From Paramacrobiotus metropolitanus (Eukaryota; Tardigrada; Eutardigrada; Parachela; Macrobiotidae), in NCBI RefSeq assembly GCF_019649055.1, contig NW_026570225.1:1550001-1614000 (forward strand): a stretch of DNA of 64,000 nucleotides, in the 5' to 3' direction. The notes under the pieces are model-generated. The model made no database searches. It was not told the DNA's origin and saw only the letters and a program-made list of their open reading frames with translations. This document shows positions 47,751-60,102 of the stretch, piece by piece; the first letter of the stretch is position 1; every line of letters begins with the position of its first letter. Made by a program: the position numbers and the translations under genes.

Positions 47751-48335
47751 CAACACAAGCAGATCCGCGCACCGCTTGATACCCGACAGGACAGTAGCAC
47801 TGGAATGACCCATCCATTAAATCTACGCATCTCGTCCCCGAGACACCCACACCACAGATACCGGGCAGTTGACACTGGCGTACTGCCATACAGCCTCCCG
47901 GCATCTATTGAAACCCTTCGGACAGCGGCACTGATAGCTTCCACGCTGTTCATGCACATTCCCGGGGAACAGAGATTGGGTGATTCAGCGCACTCGTTGA
48001 CGTCTTCACAGCGATTATTAATTAATTCATAGCCCGTTGGACACAGACAGGTGTATCCTCCAACCATATCCTCCTGGCAAGTGTTGATTGTACAAGTATT
48101 GTACATGCAAAGTGATGCACTGGTTGATTTCTAAAATTGGTTTCTGATTAGCGCCGTTCTGCGGTTGAAGTGTAGACAGATGGAAACGATGGCGTCGAAA
48201 AATACTTACTTATACATTCCTGCCAGCCCACAAGATCATAATTGGCCGGACCCACGCAGGTGAAACTGCCCGCCAAGTTGACACATTGGCTTGGTTTGCA
48301 TGGATTAGTCTTGGCCACGCACTCGTCGGCATAGA
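47751..48335 (-). pseudogene. duplicated EGF block, frame-broken
   Basis: Two segments: 47751-48130, near-identical to 57570-57940, and 48210 to about 48335, an intact EGF (ECVAKTNPCKPSQC, then GSFTC) with a GTAAGT donor. The first encodes CLCPTGYE, DVNECAESPNLCSPGMC, then loses frame at NSV where GSYQCRCPKGF should follow, and later resumes as CQLPGICGVGV. It also has a small insertion near 48108 relative to the other copy. Both copies share the main frame break. Confidence 0.65.
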
Positions 48336-48399
48336 ACGGTGATGTCGCAGTTTGAATTTGGTTGGTTTAATCCTTATTGTTAAGCATTTCTACGCTAAG

Positions 48400-50995
48400 G
48401 TAAGGGTAACCAGTAAAAATTTCCATCGGTTTCGCAAAACAGCGAAAACATTAACAGCACATTCATCGATATCTGCAACGAAAGCGTCATAGATGTACTG
48501 ACTGGTTTGGTATTATAATGTACTATAATAACAATAATGCACACTGTGTAACGCAAAGATACTGCCGCATACGCACGGCAAAAGCAATTACAAACCTCAA
48601 ACGACTCAACCGCTGCTACAGTCAAGCCGTCCACGTAAGGACCCAAAATGTTGTGTTCCCGTACACGCAAACTGTGATCGGTTCTACAAAAGTCGTACTA
48701 TATGAGTAACACAATGCATAAGGGCGATAAATTTATGTGGTCAAGGTATTCTGAAGTAAGCCTTACGGTTAGCCTTTACATCAAACAAAATTCAGATATT
48801 ACTAATTTAATATCTCGAACTAGGCATATAGTAGACCTTCTCGTTGTAGACTCCGATGTAAAATACTTCTACCTTGTACAATACCTTCTTTGTGACATCG
48901 TTCTCCACTCGCAGAAATAATTCATTACATAACCGCGGATTATACCCGGCTGTTCTAATGTAAATGAACCATCATCGTGTAAGACTTCCCGGAACCTACA
49001 AATATTCATGAAATCGATTTTGAAGCAACAGTCCTCATAACACTTCTTCGCTGAATCAACTGCTGCAAATATCGGTTTGTCCATATGCGAAGATGCAGGC
49101 ATTGTATCTATGAAAGGCATTCTCCAGAACACTGCTTCCCAATGCACAGTACTCTTAACTCTAGCTTTATTGTTGGCCCTACTAAAGTTATTTTCAAAAT
49201 TGATATATCAACAGTAGGGTACCAGACCACGGTCAGAAGAGCAAGAACAAGAGACTTTACGCTGCGTGCGGCATCTAATTTCGTTTTTAATCACAGTGTT
49301 TATTCTGCAGGCTGCAGACTTATAAATGTAGAAGAAACGAAAGCTCCAGATTAGCTGTGAATACACACTAACGCCTACACGAAAAAACAAGCCATATAGC
49401 TTCAAATCCCGAATCCGAGATACTTTCTAAATCGACCAGTAAAATTCGCCCAACGTCACTAAAACAGCGGCCGCTGGCCAACGTGAATCGATTACTTACG
49501 GAGATGGTCTCAAAGAATGGATAATTATATCAAATATTTTGTTACGATCTATCAAATTTCTTTATCCAACCCATTATGACAATGCAGCTAACAGCGCAGT
49601 CTACACTTATCTCTATCACCAGACTCCGCATAACTATACCTGAAATCAGACGACTCAAGCACAGCACGTACAACCTCTTTCTATGAGCCCAGCACAGACT
49701 GATAGAAAAAAATTAAGTACTCATATTGAAATCACTACTCTCGGCTCGTAATGGAATCTACCGGCCGCCGTCCGTTTACGCTACCGCGCATTTCGGCAGC
49801 TACGTGCCCAGTAGTGTCCAGGTTTGGTACTTCAGCACACCGAGTTTGGACTCGCCACGAAAATTCACAAATCTTGTGACCGAGTGGTATAATAATTTTT
49901 CTGACAGAAGATTCTGAATCACACGACGTCAGACGACGCGGCCACGTCACCGTAGTCACGCACGCTGCATTATTTTGATCAAAATTTTACAGTTTTTGCA
50001 TGCATATCTATGATAAAACTTACCTGCAAGTAACCTACAATTGTCGTGGAACCTAAATTAAATCCCCAACAATGCGGTTTATCACACATTTTAAAATTTT
50101 GTATACTATTTTCGTACTTACCCTACATCTCGCGATGGAAGCCGCATTGAAACAGCTTATGACGAGCACCCTTTCGAAATAATCGTCGAAAAAGGGTGCT
50201 CGTCATAAGCTGTTTTCAGGAAAACCGCAGTGCCTAGAACAGGCCGGAAGGTAATCTACCTTATCTGTCTGTTATAGACATTGCAACTTTCACTCTAAAC
50301 GTTTTAGATACTGGAGACTCGACCGTTTCGGTTCGGTAAAAAGATATTCCGGTCGATCCGAAAACGACGTCCACAGCTTCTTCCACATTGACAACATCAT
50401 AAACTGGCTTTCTTTTGTGGTTAACGGATACGAAATGTATGTACTATTACGTTCATTCCAGAAGACATGCTGACAGAAGACAAAGTAGCGAACGTTGGCG
50501 GCAGTTCTGTAGCTTCGATTACGGAGATCCAATTAAGCGTTAAATAGTCGCTAGACACATTCAACTGTAAAACAGTTCTTACTCGACAGACCTCTTCATT
50601 ACGACGGTAGCATCGTCGCTCATCAAATTCGGCTTTTGATTGATCGTCTTCATCTTCCCAGGTCCTCATTCTCATTCCTCTCTTCATCCATCCTCATCAG
50701 TTTCCTCATCGGTATCGCCATCGCAAATTTCCATACTCAGATCCCACCGACGCGAGATTTGTACTTGTAACACTCCCACAGTCTGCGTCCAAAAAGGTGA
50801 ATAACTGCCAAAGCTTACGAAAATTTTCAATCGTTTTGTTCAGTTTTTAAACCGGAGACCATTAATTTTTTGCGGAACTTTCAGCGTATATACTTGAATC
50901 TTATTTATACTTTCGCTTTTGGTTTTATCAATTCACACAATGAGTGATTGTTGTGGTTATTAACAGTAGTAAGTAATAATATTGAATGTACCCGG
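48400..50995. other. no confident gene; possible divergent exons
   Basis: A minus-strand frame at 48869-49147 is Cys-containing (KKCYEDCCFKIDF) and could be a domain of the EGF gene, but I cannot name it. An acidic minus frame near 50640-50740 (GDTDEETDEDG) could be a cytoplasmic tail. Both are weak. A perfect hairpin lies at 50150-50215. Confidence 0.35.
50150..50215. repeat. perfect hairpin, 25-bp arms
   Basis: AAACAGCTTATGACGAGCAC and the following five bases (50150-50174) are exactly inverted at 50191-50215 around a 16-base spacer. It is not inside a recognised gene. Confidence 0.9.
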
Positions 50996-53900
50996 AGTGG
51001 TGCAGTCGCATCCAGTATACTTCTATCCATCGTCGCAAAAGCACTCGGATTTGGCCGAATAAACCAAGCATACGCCGTGCACACAGTTGGGCGAATATTC
51101 ACCTAAAACCGCACACGCTTTATTGCGTGTCAGTTCGTTTGTTTTCGACGTGTTGTTAGTAACGAAGGCAAACATTAATCTTTGTGTCTTTTACTACCGT
51201 ATTCAATTTTATGTACTTGAACTGAATGAAGACGACGAGTCCTTGTAGGCTCTGTTCAAAGGGAAAACACTTACGCGACCAGGGAATGTAGTCGCGATTA
51301 TCATCCGTTCCTCCAACACAATCCGGTCTGCCGTCACATAATTTTGAAAGACTATAAACTTCCAGAACATCGGAAGAGGCATTCAACTGGCACGCAAAAC
51401 ATCCTAGCTCAAAATTAACAACAAATAATTCCCGCTTATCCGCATTTCTGGTTAATAGCTGGACGCGGAAAACGATAACCTTTGCTTGGTTTCCACCTGC
51501 ATTAAGGGAATTACAAAGCAGATTAATTTTAGCGAAATCCTTATTTGAGTCGTATTAAACACACAAAAATAACCCCGTTAATATCCGTTACTAAAAAATA
51601 TACATTTCAACGTCAGCAACGTACGAGCACACGTTGGTCCTTCCACAGCCTGGAAGCCGTCAAAACACTGGGAAGTGTATGACCCGGGTACGTTAATGCA
51701 GTTCGTTGCGCACAAGGAACGACAATTTTACAATTCGTTCACATCTGGTCAGCAGAAAAAATGTAGCAGTTTTGAGTATTTTATCTTGCAAAGATACAGT
51801 TGTCAGGTTTCAGACTTTACAGATAATTACGACATATAGAAGCACGTACCAACACAAATCGTTTGACCATTTGGTTGGAATGAGACTTTGTAACCTTTGT
51901 TGCATTCACACGTGTAACTCCCGACGGTGTCAATACAGCGACCATTCAGGCACAGATTGGGCTCGGTCATGCATTCGTTGATATCTGCAAAAAATAATAA
52001 CTACACCGTTGTAAAATTAATTTGGGCAGCGAAATGAAATTTATCGTACTAACACAATCTGGGTTCCGTTCTGAATCATCTGGAAGCCTTTTGGGCAAGT
52101 ACCGTAGTATCAATCAGTAAACCTAAGTAAATAAAAACAAACACATTGACATGACCTATAGTTGAAGCAGTTTATTTAGCAAATCAAAAACACACTCCTG
52201 CCCTGGCCACATATATCCTTGGCAAAATTAATAATGCACTCGCAGTCGTCCAGTGATCGTCCATCGATACCGATTTGGTAGTATGCCGACAAGTGCCATC
52301 GCGGTAGCAAGTTAACGGTTCACAAATATTTTTTTGCCTATCACATACAAAACCAATAAAAAAGCTAAAGCGCATAGTAGTGACGTCCACCGTAGAGATA
52401 GCTTTGCAGATCGTTGCCTTAGGATTTTCAGAAGTGAATCCAGGAGGACAAAAACAATAAAAGCCACCGTCCGTGTCCTGGCACTGTGCGTTGGGTGCAC
52501 AAGGTGCACTCATTGATATCTGTAAGGAAAGGTAACTGTAAGCAAAGATTTCGCGGATAAACCTGGAGCACCAGAATTGGTAAACTTACAGACGCATGTT
52601 CCGCCAACAAACTCGTAGCCAGCATCACATCGACATGTGTTCCTTTGGTACATTGGCATACACCATGGCGACATGGAGCCAGTTCGCATTCATCAACATC
52701 TGTAATTGGCAAGTTTTTAATCTAAAGCTTTGTGTTGGTACGTTATACTGAGACGACATTCCTGAAATCCCTGCAAAAACTTATACCAGGATTAGGTACT
52801 AGGTAGTGAAATTTGCATTCGTTTTCGTAGACGTCAATGAATGTGTTCCACCTTTCAATCCATGCAACCCAGGAAACTGCGTCAATACTCCAGGAAGTTA
52901 TAACTGCTTATGTCCTTTTGGCTGGACTAACAGCACCGGCGGCGCCTGCACCGGTAAAAACATTTCCGAAGTTTTGAAGTTAACGGTTTACCCTGTACAT
53001 CGTGTTTCTTACAGCGATCAACGAATGTGCCGGTCCGGTGAATCCCTGCATACCGGGTGACTGTATAGATCTGATTGAAAGCTACCAATGTGTCCGCAGA
53101 GGCACTGATACGATCCGAGGGTGTCAATACATTTGACAGCACCCGAGGCCGCAGGGAGGTGGGATGAGTTCACACTCGTTGATTTCTGGATAAAATAATT
53201 TTTGCTTAGAGTGTAACAATTCTTTCCGAAGAACTTACGACTGCAGTTTTGGGAGGTTATAATGTGGATCGGTATCACGGTGGGGAGTTGCACAAATACG
53301 ATCCTTGCGTTAAAGCGCTGCACACAATTAATAGCGCAATTCAGCAAAACGTATGTATCGTAGCTGAACATCTGACATGTTCCACGTACCATGTTCCGGG
53401 TTTGCACTTGTCTTCAATAGCACAGTAGTTGATTTGTTTGCAGGCTCCGTTCAGGAACTGAAAACCGAGTGGCGAACAGTTAGAACTATTCGCCACTCGT
53501 CTGCAAAAGCACAGAAGCTATTATCACGCACTTAACGTGCACCTAACTGCAAATAAGGAAATTAAAATGCTCACTTCGACACAGTTTCCAGGTGCACATG
53601 GATTCGGATTGTCCCTGCATTCCAGTATGTCCACACACGGTCTCGTCGGTCCTCCGGCGTTGCGGAAGCCCGGAGGACACCTGTAGGCGAATGCACCGAT
53701 GGTGTTCTCACACTGTCAGTCAACTAAGAGTTAAATACAAATCCCAAATCATATTAGATTGAATAAGCCTGCTTCCCCAACTTTTTAAATTTTTAACTTC
53801 AAATTGCGAAACAAGAAAACAAAACATTTGATCATACTTACGCATATTTCTTTCATAAGGTCATTTTCCATCCCGTCTGAACACACAGCTTCTGCAGAAA

Positions 53901-55397
53901 TCATGACTTACAGCCTTTATTTCCACTGCTTTATAAAAGGCAAATATTCACTGCATGCCATTCTTCCATCGCCATAGTATCCCGGTGGACATCTGCAAAC
54001 TGGTCCATCAATACTATTAGCACATGGAAGCGCTAGGGCTCCACATCCGACGTATTCGCAAGTATTCAAATCTAAAGATGCACTCGATTACTACAGATGG
54101 AATCAGTGTGACCGAACATTTAGCTTCCGACACATACTGGCACATTTTCCTTCGATCCAGTCAAAATTAGGGGGACTGGTGCATCGATAACTTTCCGGCG
54201 TGTTGACGCATGTACCACCATCTGGACAAAGGTCACCCAGGAATTCCACGCATTCATTTCGGTCTTCACAAAATTTCTGATTCAAGAAGAATCCTTTGGG
54301 ACAGACACAAGAATACGAGCCTTCGGTGTTAACGCAGTTCCCGGTAACACAAGGATTTGCTGGAGCCGCACACTCATCAACGTCTACCAAAAGCAGCAAA
54401 GTTATATGTAACACCAAAACGTAAATGCAGCGGCGTTGCGCCCGAATATACCTATGCACTGGCCATTGACGAATGTATACCCAGCCAGACAGTCACAAGT
54501 ATACGATCCCGGTGATTTTCGGCAAGTTCCTCTTCCACATGGATTCACAGGAATGCACTGATTGATCTCGACACAAGCCCCATTTTGCACCATCCAGCCT
54601 TTGGGACAAATGCAGCTATAGGATGCAGTCACATCTTGACACTGACCAGGAGTAGGATTTGTAATCGCGCACTGCTTGATAGCTGAAAAATACAATACAT
54701 GCAACAACAATGGCGCTGGCTGTGTTTTCGTAACCAAAATCGTTTCGTTTTGGTTTGTTTTCTTACGGATACAGCCTCCCAGTGTATTTTCGTAACGGAT
54801 GGACATGAGCATTCGTATGAGCCTTCCAAATTCTGACATCGTCCAGGTGAGCATGGTGGATCTGAAACAGCACATTAGGACATCTGACAGTGTCAAAGGC
54901 CGTGCATAAATTTCTGAGAGCCATACAACATGCAGTGCAAGCGGCGTACCAACAAAGTGTTCCGCTGAGGAATCAAACAGAAAACCTTTAGGGCATATGC
55001 AGGAATAGCTTCCCTTGGTGTTAACAGTCTCCGACCAGACAGGGACTGTACAGCATACATTCATCGATGTCCACGCACTTCGGAGGGTAACCAATCTTCT
55101 GCCAACCTCTTGGACACTGGCAGTCGTTAGAACCGTCAGTCATGGCAGTGCTATCTCCGGATTCGCCACATAGATTTGTACTGCTTTCGCAGACATTAAT
55201 GGCTGCAGATAGCAGCCGCCAACTTTCAGAAAACACCCAGCAAAGAATTCGAATGCAATTGTTACCTATGCAGGCACCGTTGCGGCGTTGCCTTGACCAC
55301 GGAAACCCGGTGCGCACTCGCAGCGCGTCATCTGTTTATCCGGCGCAGAAATGCAGCGCGAATTGGGACTACACCCCGCTTTTTCACAATCAATCGC
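50996..55397 (-). CDS. multi-EGF/LDLa extracellular protein locus, fibrillin- or LRP-like, damaged
   Basis: At least a dozen minus-strand segments encode EGF-like modules, many with the calcium-binding signature D-[IV]-[DN]-E-C and C-x-N-x-x-GSY-x-C. Intact exons are phase 1-1, as usual for EGF modules; the clearest are listed separately. At least seven others carry one-base frame breaks or stops: near 55290 (GFRGQGN), 55030 (GDC then VNTKGSYSC), 54800 (SCPS then YENTLGGC), 53120 (PPCGLG then [10 protein letters not shown]), 52640 (CRHG then CRCDAGYEF), 52510 (DINE then APCAPNAQC) and 52250. An in-frame TAG lies in the segment near 51030. Such proteins act outside the cell in matrix or receptors. 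The density of breaks contrasts with the intact housekeeping genes, so this is a pseudogene, a decaying array or a badly assembled repeat. The full gene model cannot be drawn. Confidence 0.6.
51276..51403 (-). CDS. LDL-receptor class A-like exon
   Basis: The exon has an acceptor TAG and a GTAAGTG donor. It encodes CFAC, a stretch ending [14 protein letters not shown] and then YIPWSR. The CDG-x2-DC-x2-GTDD pattern is the acidic calcium site of LDLa repeats. It supports a receptor-like architecture mixed with EGF modules. Confidence 0.6.
51850..51984 (-). CDS. intact calcium-binding EGF exon
   Basis: A 135-base phase 1-1 exon encodes [16 protein letters not shown], then [16 protein letters not shown] and a final Cys. 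All six cysteines, the NEC start and the beta-hydroxylation context are present. The donor is GTACGT. Confidence 0.8.
52831..53088 (+). CDS. EGF exons on the opposite strand (inverted segment)
   Basis: Two EGF modules read on the plus strand, against all neighbours. Exon 52831-52953 (acceptor TTCGTAG, donor GTAAAA) encodes [17 protein letters not shown], then [14 protein letters not shown]. The second starts at 53025 after TTCTTACAG and encodes [16 protein letters not shown] then ESYQC, where it runs directly into a minus-strand EGF that also ends at SYQCLC. The two modules therefore meet tail to tail near 53088, marking an inversion breakpoint. Confidence 0.75.
53575..53712 (-). CDS. EGF-like exon
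   Basis: Between an acceptor (GACTGACAG) and a GTGAGC donor the open frame encodes [16 protein letters not shown] and later [17 protein letters not shown]. It joins the C-terminal half of one EGF to the N-terminal half of the next. Confidence 0.55.
53952..54071 (-). CDS. EGF-like exon
   Basis: A 120-base exon encodes [15 protein letters not shown], then [17 protein letters not shown] and a final Cys, with a TTTAG acceptor and a GTGAAT donor. The cysteine pattern is complete for a non-calcium EGF. Confidence 0.6.
54138..54383 (-). CDS. two-module calcium-binding EGF exon
   Basis: A 246-base phase 1-1 exon encodes [33 protein letters not shown], then [18 protein letters not shown] and NTPESYRC. 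It is the intact source-type copy of the block at 46911-47239. The donor is GTATGTG. Confidence 0.8.
54452..54682 (-). CDS. two-module EGF exon
   Basis: A 231-base phase 1-1 exon encodes [27 protein letters not shown], then [16 protein letters not shown] and [15 protein letters not shown]. The first module has Thr-Pro where a cysteine is expected. The donor is GTATATTC. Confidence 0.75.
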
Positions 55398-57367
55398 TAT
55401 AAATAATTATTATCATTAAATGCGTCATCAGTATCTCGTTTTGTTAGTTATCATTATGTAGTCACGTATCATCTTATTCAGTACTTCATAATTCACATCC
55501 TTTATAATAAAAGAATAAGAAGGTGCACAAAAATCGTGTCTGTCTCCCTTTTCTGAGCGACACAGTGAGCGAAACTTAGGTCTCTGTATATCATTCGATA
55601 ACGCAAGGTATGTGGATGAGCTCAAAAGAGTTAGTTTTGTGAAAACCAAAACCAGTTTTGAGAAAACATTCCAGAACCTAACATGCAAAACCTACGGGAA
55701 CGTCAAAAACCTGTTAACGCTATAACTGCCACCTCGAGTGCGAGAGGCTGTGGTAATGCGAATAATGCATTAGCTTACTTATTTCGCTATCAGGTTCGTT
55801 AGCACACCACAGTTCACAACAGCCATTACCGTTATGGCTCTGTAGCCCTCAATCATAAATTTTTCTAAAAAGTCTTTTCAAAAAGCAAGTGAAGTTTAAA
55901 AGTGGCTATTTTGAAAGACTTCACAGTCAACGTGCTATCCCGTTACGAATGGCTCAAAATTCCATAGATAAAGTAGTCGCCTCCCAAAGTGGTTTGGTTC
56001 TTCACTCACAGAGTTACGGTGCCGTATTAATTTTACCAATTAGGGTATACCGATTAGTGTCCAATTAACCGATTAGTGTCCAATTTGTGCAATGCCTTCG
56101 GATCGGAAGGGGACGCTATTTGGCGGGGCGGGGGGGGGGGAGACGTGGTCGCGGATAGAATACCTAAATTTGTTAAATTTGTTTGCTCCTTTAGAGCTTC
56201 AAAGTCATGGCGAGACAGCTACACAAGGTAAGGGAGGCGGGAGGGAACGGTATCGCGGGGATTCTGTCAATGGGGGCACACATATTTGCAAAACACGGTA
56301 ATAGTTAGGTAACTGGTCAGTGGTCAGTAGGAATTAGTCGGTCAGCCATCTTGGAAATTTTTCACATTTTGGTTTTTTTTATTATTAAGCGTGGCTGCGT
56401 GGGCAACAATAGTGGTCGAATACTGGATTCTGGAATCAGATTGTAATTACGGACAGATTTGGAGTTCAAAATGGCGGAAAATACAGTCTGTAGTAACAGT
56501 GAGCCGGACGCGTGATGTACCGGCTCAGTAAAACACGGAAAAGTCACAGTGGTAGCGGGAAATTTCGCTCCATGCGAGTGCTTGGTCAAATGGGCCTCCT
56601 GCTTTTCAGAAAATTTGAAAAGGAAAGGGTTGACCTAATTATTATGTTATTACAGTTGTCATTTGTCATGAAAATTGTTGTGGCTTTTGACGATTTTTAT
56701 GAGAATTATCTATGAAGTTTAAAATTCCATTAAGAATTTTATACCAGTAACCTTTGCGAAAATTAAATGAATTAATTTTGTTACAAATTCCAACGCTTTG
56801 GTCCAACATGTACATCCAAAAGGTTTGACGTCAGAAACACGCCAATTTTGATTTTGTTTTTCGAATGTTTTTTTATATATAATGCCCTAACAAAAACAAA
56901 ATAAAACACGGGAAGTTTGACAATGCCAGCTTGACAATGATTGTGGTATAACAGTGCTGTAACGGGATCCGGACGCCCGCGCCGATCGGGAAATGCGGCC
57001 GGAAATCGGAAGTGGCAGACGGGGTGTCTTTGAATTTATTTATTTAAAATTTATTTACTGTTTGTAGAACTAATAAGGTGCACATGGAAGCGGCAATTTT
57101 TGAGGGGAAACTTTCAAATTTCTACGCGTTATTCCGCAATCTGAGCCAACGAATCGACGAGACGTTAAGCCATTCAAACATTTGCCTATGCAAATAAATT
57201 AAATTGCACGAGGTTTCGCTCATTAAAATTACATTTGTAATCGTTATTTTATAGTTTTGCGTTTAGTATGAAAAGGTAATAATAATCCTTCGCGGACTTA
57301 TTCCGCGCAATTTGCGCGGGGTCTGCTAGTGTTCTTATAATTCTATCAATTTTAAGCTTTGTCGTAC
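55398..57367. other. no confident gene
   Basis: This is mostly AT-rich sequence with a long G tract near 56126-56141 and no recognisable domain on either strand. It separates two EGF-bearing blocks. Confidence 0.45.
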
Positions 57368-57940
57368 CAACACACCGCCCGTTCATTGTCTGGTAACCTT
57401 TGGGGCAGTTGCAGATATATGATCCCGGACGGTTCATACACGTTCCAGGAGTACAGGGATTCATCGCGCATTCCTTGATTTTCAGGGAACACAGCAGAAA
57501 ATTGTATCGCATCGAAAATAATGGAAACTGTGGATTCAACTTAAATTAAGCTCCACCAAACTAACTTACCAACACAAGCAGATCCGCGCACCGCTTGATA
57601 CCCGACAGGACAGTAGCACTGGAATGACCCATCCATTAAATCTACGCATCTCGTCCCCGAGACACCCACACCACAGATACCGGGCAGTTGACACTGGCGT
57701 ACTGCCATACAGCCTCCCGGCATCTATTGGAAACCCTTCGGACAGCGGCACTGATAGCTTCCACGCTGTTCATGCACATTCCCGGGGAACAGAGATTGGG
57801 TGATTCAGCGCACTCGTTGACATCTTCACAGCGGTTATTAATGAATTCAAAGCCCTTTGGACACAGACATGTGTAGCCTCCAACCATGTCTTCCTGGCAA
57901 GTGCCGATCGTACAAGGATTGTACATGCACTGGTTGATTT
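57368..57940 (-). pseudogene. EGF block, second copy, frame-broken
   Basis: Segment 57570-57940 (acceptor TTTCAG, donor GTAAGT) encodes NPCTIGTC, GGYTCLCPKGFE and DVNECAESPNLCSPGMC. It then loses frame where GSYQCRCPKGF should be, meets a TAG and resumes as CQLPGICGVGV with DGSFQCYC. Its 371-base length is one short of the multiple of three expected for a phase 1-1 exon. Segment 57368 to about 57490 encodes ECAMNPCTPGTC with GSYICNC and has a GTACGA donor but no clear acceptor. Confidence 0.65.
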
Positions 57941-58501
57941 CTGAAATTAATAATTATTGCTGATTAAAGCCATTTTGCGGTCGAAATGTAGACAATTGCT
58001 GGAAATGATGGCGTACGAAAACACTTACTGTACTTATACATTCCTGTCTGGCCATAAGATCACACGTGCCGGACACACGCAGGCAGAGCTTATGGTGTCA
58101 GGAAAATTCAAGCATGTAGAAATTCCGGGATATTGATAACTCTTAAAGCAGCGCTTAACTTTGTCGAACTTTGTCCAATCAATATCGTGACAATAAGCGG
58201 TTATTTGTGACTGTACCGTAGTTTATAGATGCATTTTCGGAACTATTTGTCAGCAGAATGGTACAGAACGGTGGTGTTACGGTCTTATTTTGGTTGGTTT
58301 AATCCTTATTGTTAAGAATTTCTATGCTAAGGATGGGAAGTAGGTCTTGTCGGGTAGATAATTTCGGAATAACTTATCCGCGAAGATTTCTGCAATGCCG
58401 TATGTTTCAGCAGTGATTACGGCACCGGACACCAGCCCATTCAATTACTGCCGCGCCGGTGTTGCACCGCACTACGGATGTAAATTCAGTACAATACGTA
58501 C

Positions 58502-58618
58502 TTCGAAAATCTCAGCCACTTTACGCTGCTGTGCCAGGGAGCAGTAATTCTCAATCGATAGGATTACAGGATAATCAGACGTTACGAAAGCTGTCCGGAT
58601 GATTTCTTCCACGATTGT
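58502..58618 (-). pseudogene. orphan phospholipase C X-domain exon
   Basis: A 117-base exon (acceptor CTTCAG, donor GAA|GTACGT) encodes 39 residues including [20 protein letters not shown] and QQRKVAEIF. This is the core strand/helix of the catalytic X domain of phosphoinositide-specific phospholipase C. A following piece near 58330-58390 (IFADKLFRNYL) resembles the next X-domain segment but does not join in phase. I see no catalytic His exon or Y domain nearby, so this is a fragment, lying just outside the duplicated EGF block. Confidence 0.6.
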
Positions 58619-59817
58619 CTGAAGGATGATAAGAATGACAGTTAATAGTTAATTATCACTTTGTATATAATATTATGTGTTCCCTATAACCAAGTAAACA
58701 CACACACACCACAATCGGCAAGATCACAGTTAAACACAGTTTTTATATAAGGGACTCTCAGCAAGCCAAGCACTGATTCCGGTGATTCCACGGCGCGGTG
58801 ATTCCACACCGGCGGAATTGTACAGGACACTGGCGGCGCAGACGGCATCAAAGATCTGTTGTGAGTCCGCGGGTGCTTTGCCTATTATCAAATGTTAATA
58901 AAAACAGAAAATCAAATGTACACATGCACACCCTTCATCTACATACAGTAAAATTCCATACATAGTAATGAAAAAGTTTTCTGAACTTGCTGCAGCAACA
59001 ACAACAGATAAACCAACATCCCTTTTTCAAGTTTCTTGTCATACTTCTACCGAAGAAACCAAATTTACAAAAATTTTGTCACCCTGACGTTTTCATTTAA
59101 GTGAGTGTGTGTTCATTACCGGTACATGATACCAAACTGATGTATTACATGCACGGGAGATTTCGCTTTATTGCGCTCTCATACACCGTAAATTTTAAAA
59201 CGCATAAATTACAAGAAACATAGATTTTGAAATTCATTTTAGAATTTAAAAAATTCTGGAGCTCTGGTTCGGAGTAAAAACGACCGTGATCCTCGTATTC
59301 GATCGTTCACATGCAAATTTTTGAGAAGATCGCATCGCATACTCATGATGCATTTGAACGCTTTAGAACTTTATTCTACTCATATCAGGTTCTCATAACC
59401 GGTTTTTACACCAATTTTTACAAAAAATTAAGAGGTATTTTAGGGTGCGCGAAACGAAAGTTCCCGGGAATTCATACGAACGCAGTGCATTATGCCGGCG
59501 TAGTTGAACAAGAATATGCGCTATATTAATTTGAAGTGCGACTATCAAAACTGCTCATGCAGCACTGTATTTTCCCAAGGTGCGTCCAAAACTAGACGCC
59601 TGACCAGACCAGCCGAACGAACAGAAATTACAGGAATTTGTATTATTGTTCCTACGTAGAAATTAAAACCGCACGAGAACGGAACCGATAACCATGCGTG
59701 CCCGCTGGTCAGGACTATAGCAGAGTAATTGAGCAGTCAAAGGAACCGAACCGCGCAAAGGGTCACACTATCCACTGACCGAACCTACGAAATAACGGGA
59801 ACCGCACGTAACCGCCG

Positions 59818-59892
59818 GTGAAATCTGTTGATCAACAGATTTCACTTATGATTTAAATTCACTCACGGTTCACTCATGAGTCATGAGTGAAC
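59818..59892. repeat. two perfect palindromes
   Basis: 59818-59845 is a perfect 28-base palindrome centred on TTGATCAA. 59868-59892 is a perfect inverted repeat (GTTCACTCATGA, one base, TCATGAGTGAAC). They lie 22 bases apart. Confidence 0.9.
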
Positions 59893-60102
59893 AGAAGTTA
59901 TCTGTACAGGACCTCCTATTCCCGCTAGTACTGGCTTGGACCAGATATGAATGGACGCTATTGTCCAAGGTCAACCATTTATCGCCTCCCTTTGATCATT
60001 ACTACACTGATCGGAACATGCTAAATTCGCCAGCATTTACAGCTTTTTTTACATTTTGGCTTTCTTGACAAAGCTAAAGCGGTAGCATTCCATATCCAAA
60101 GC

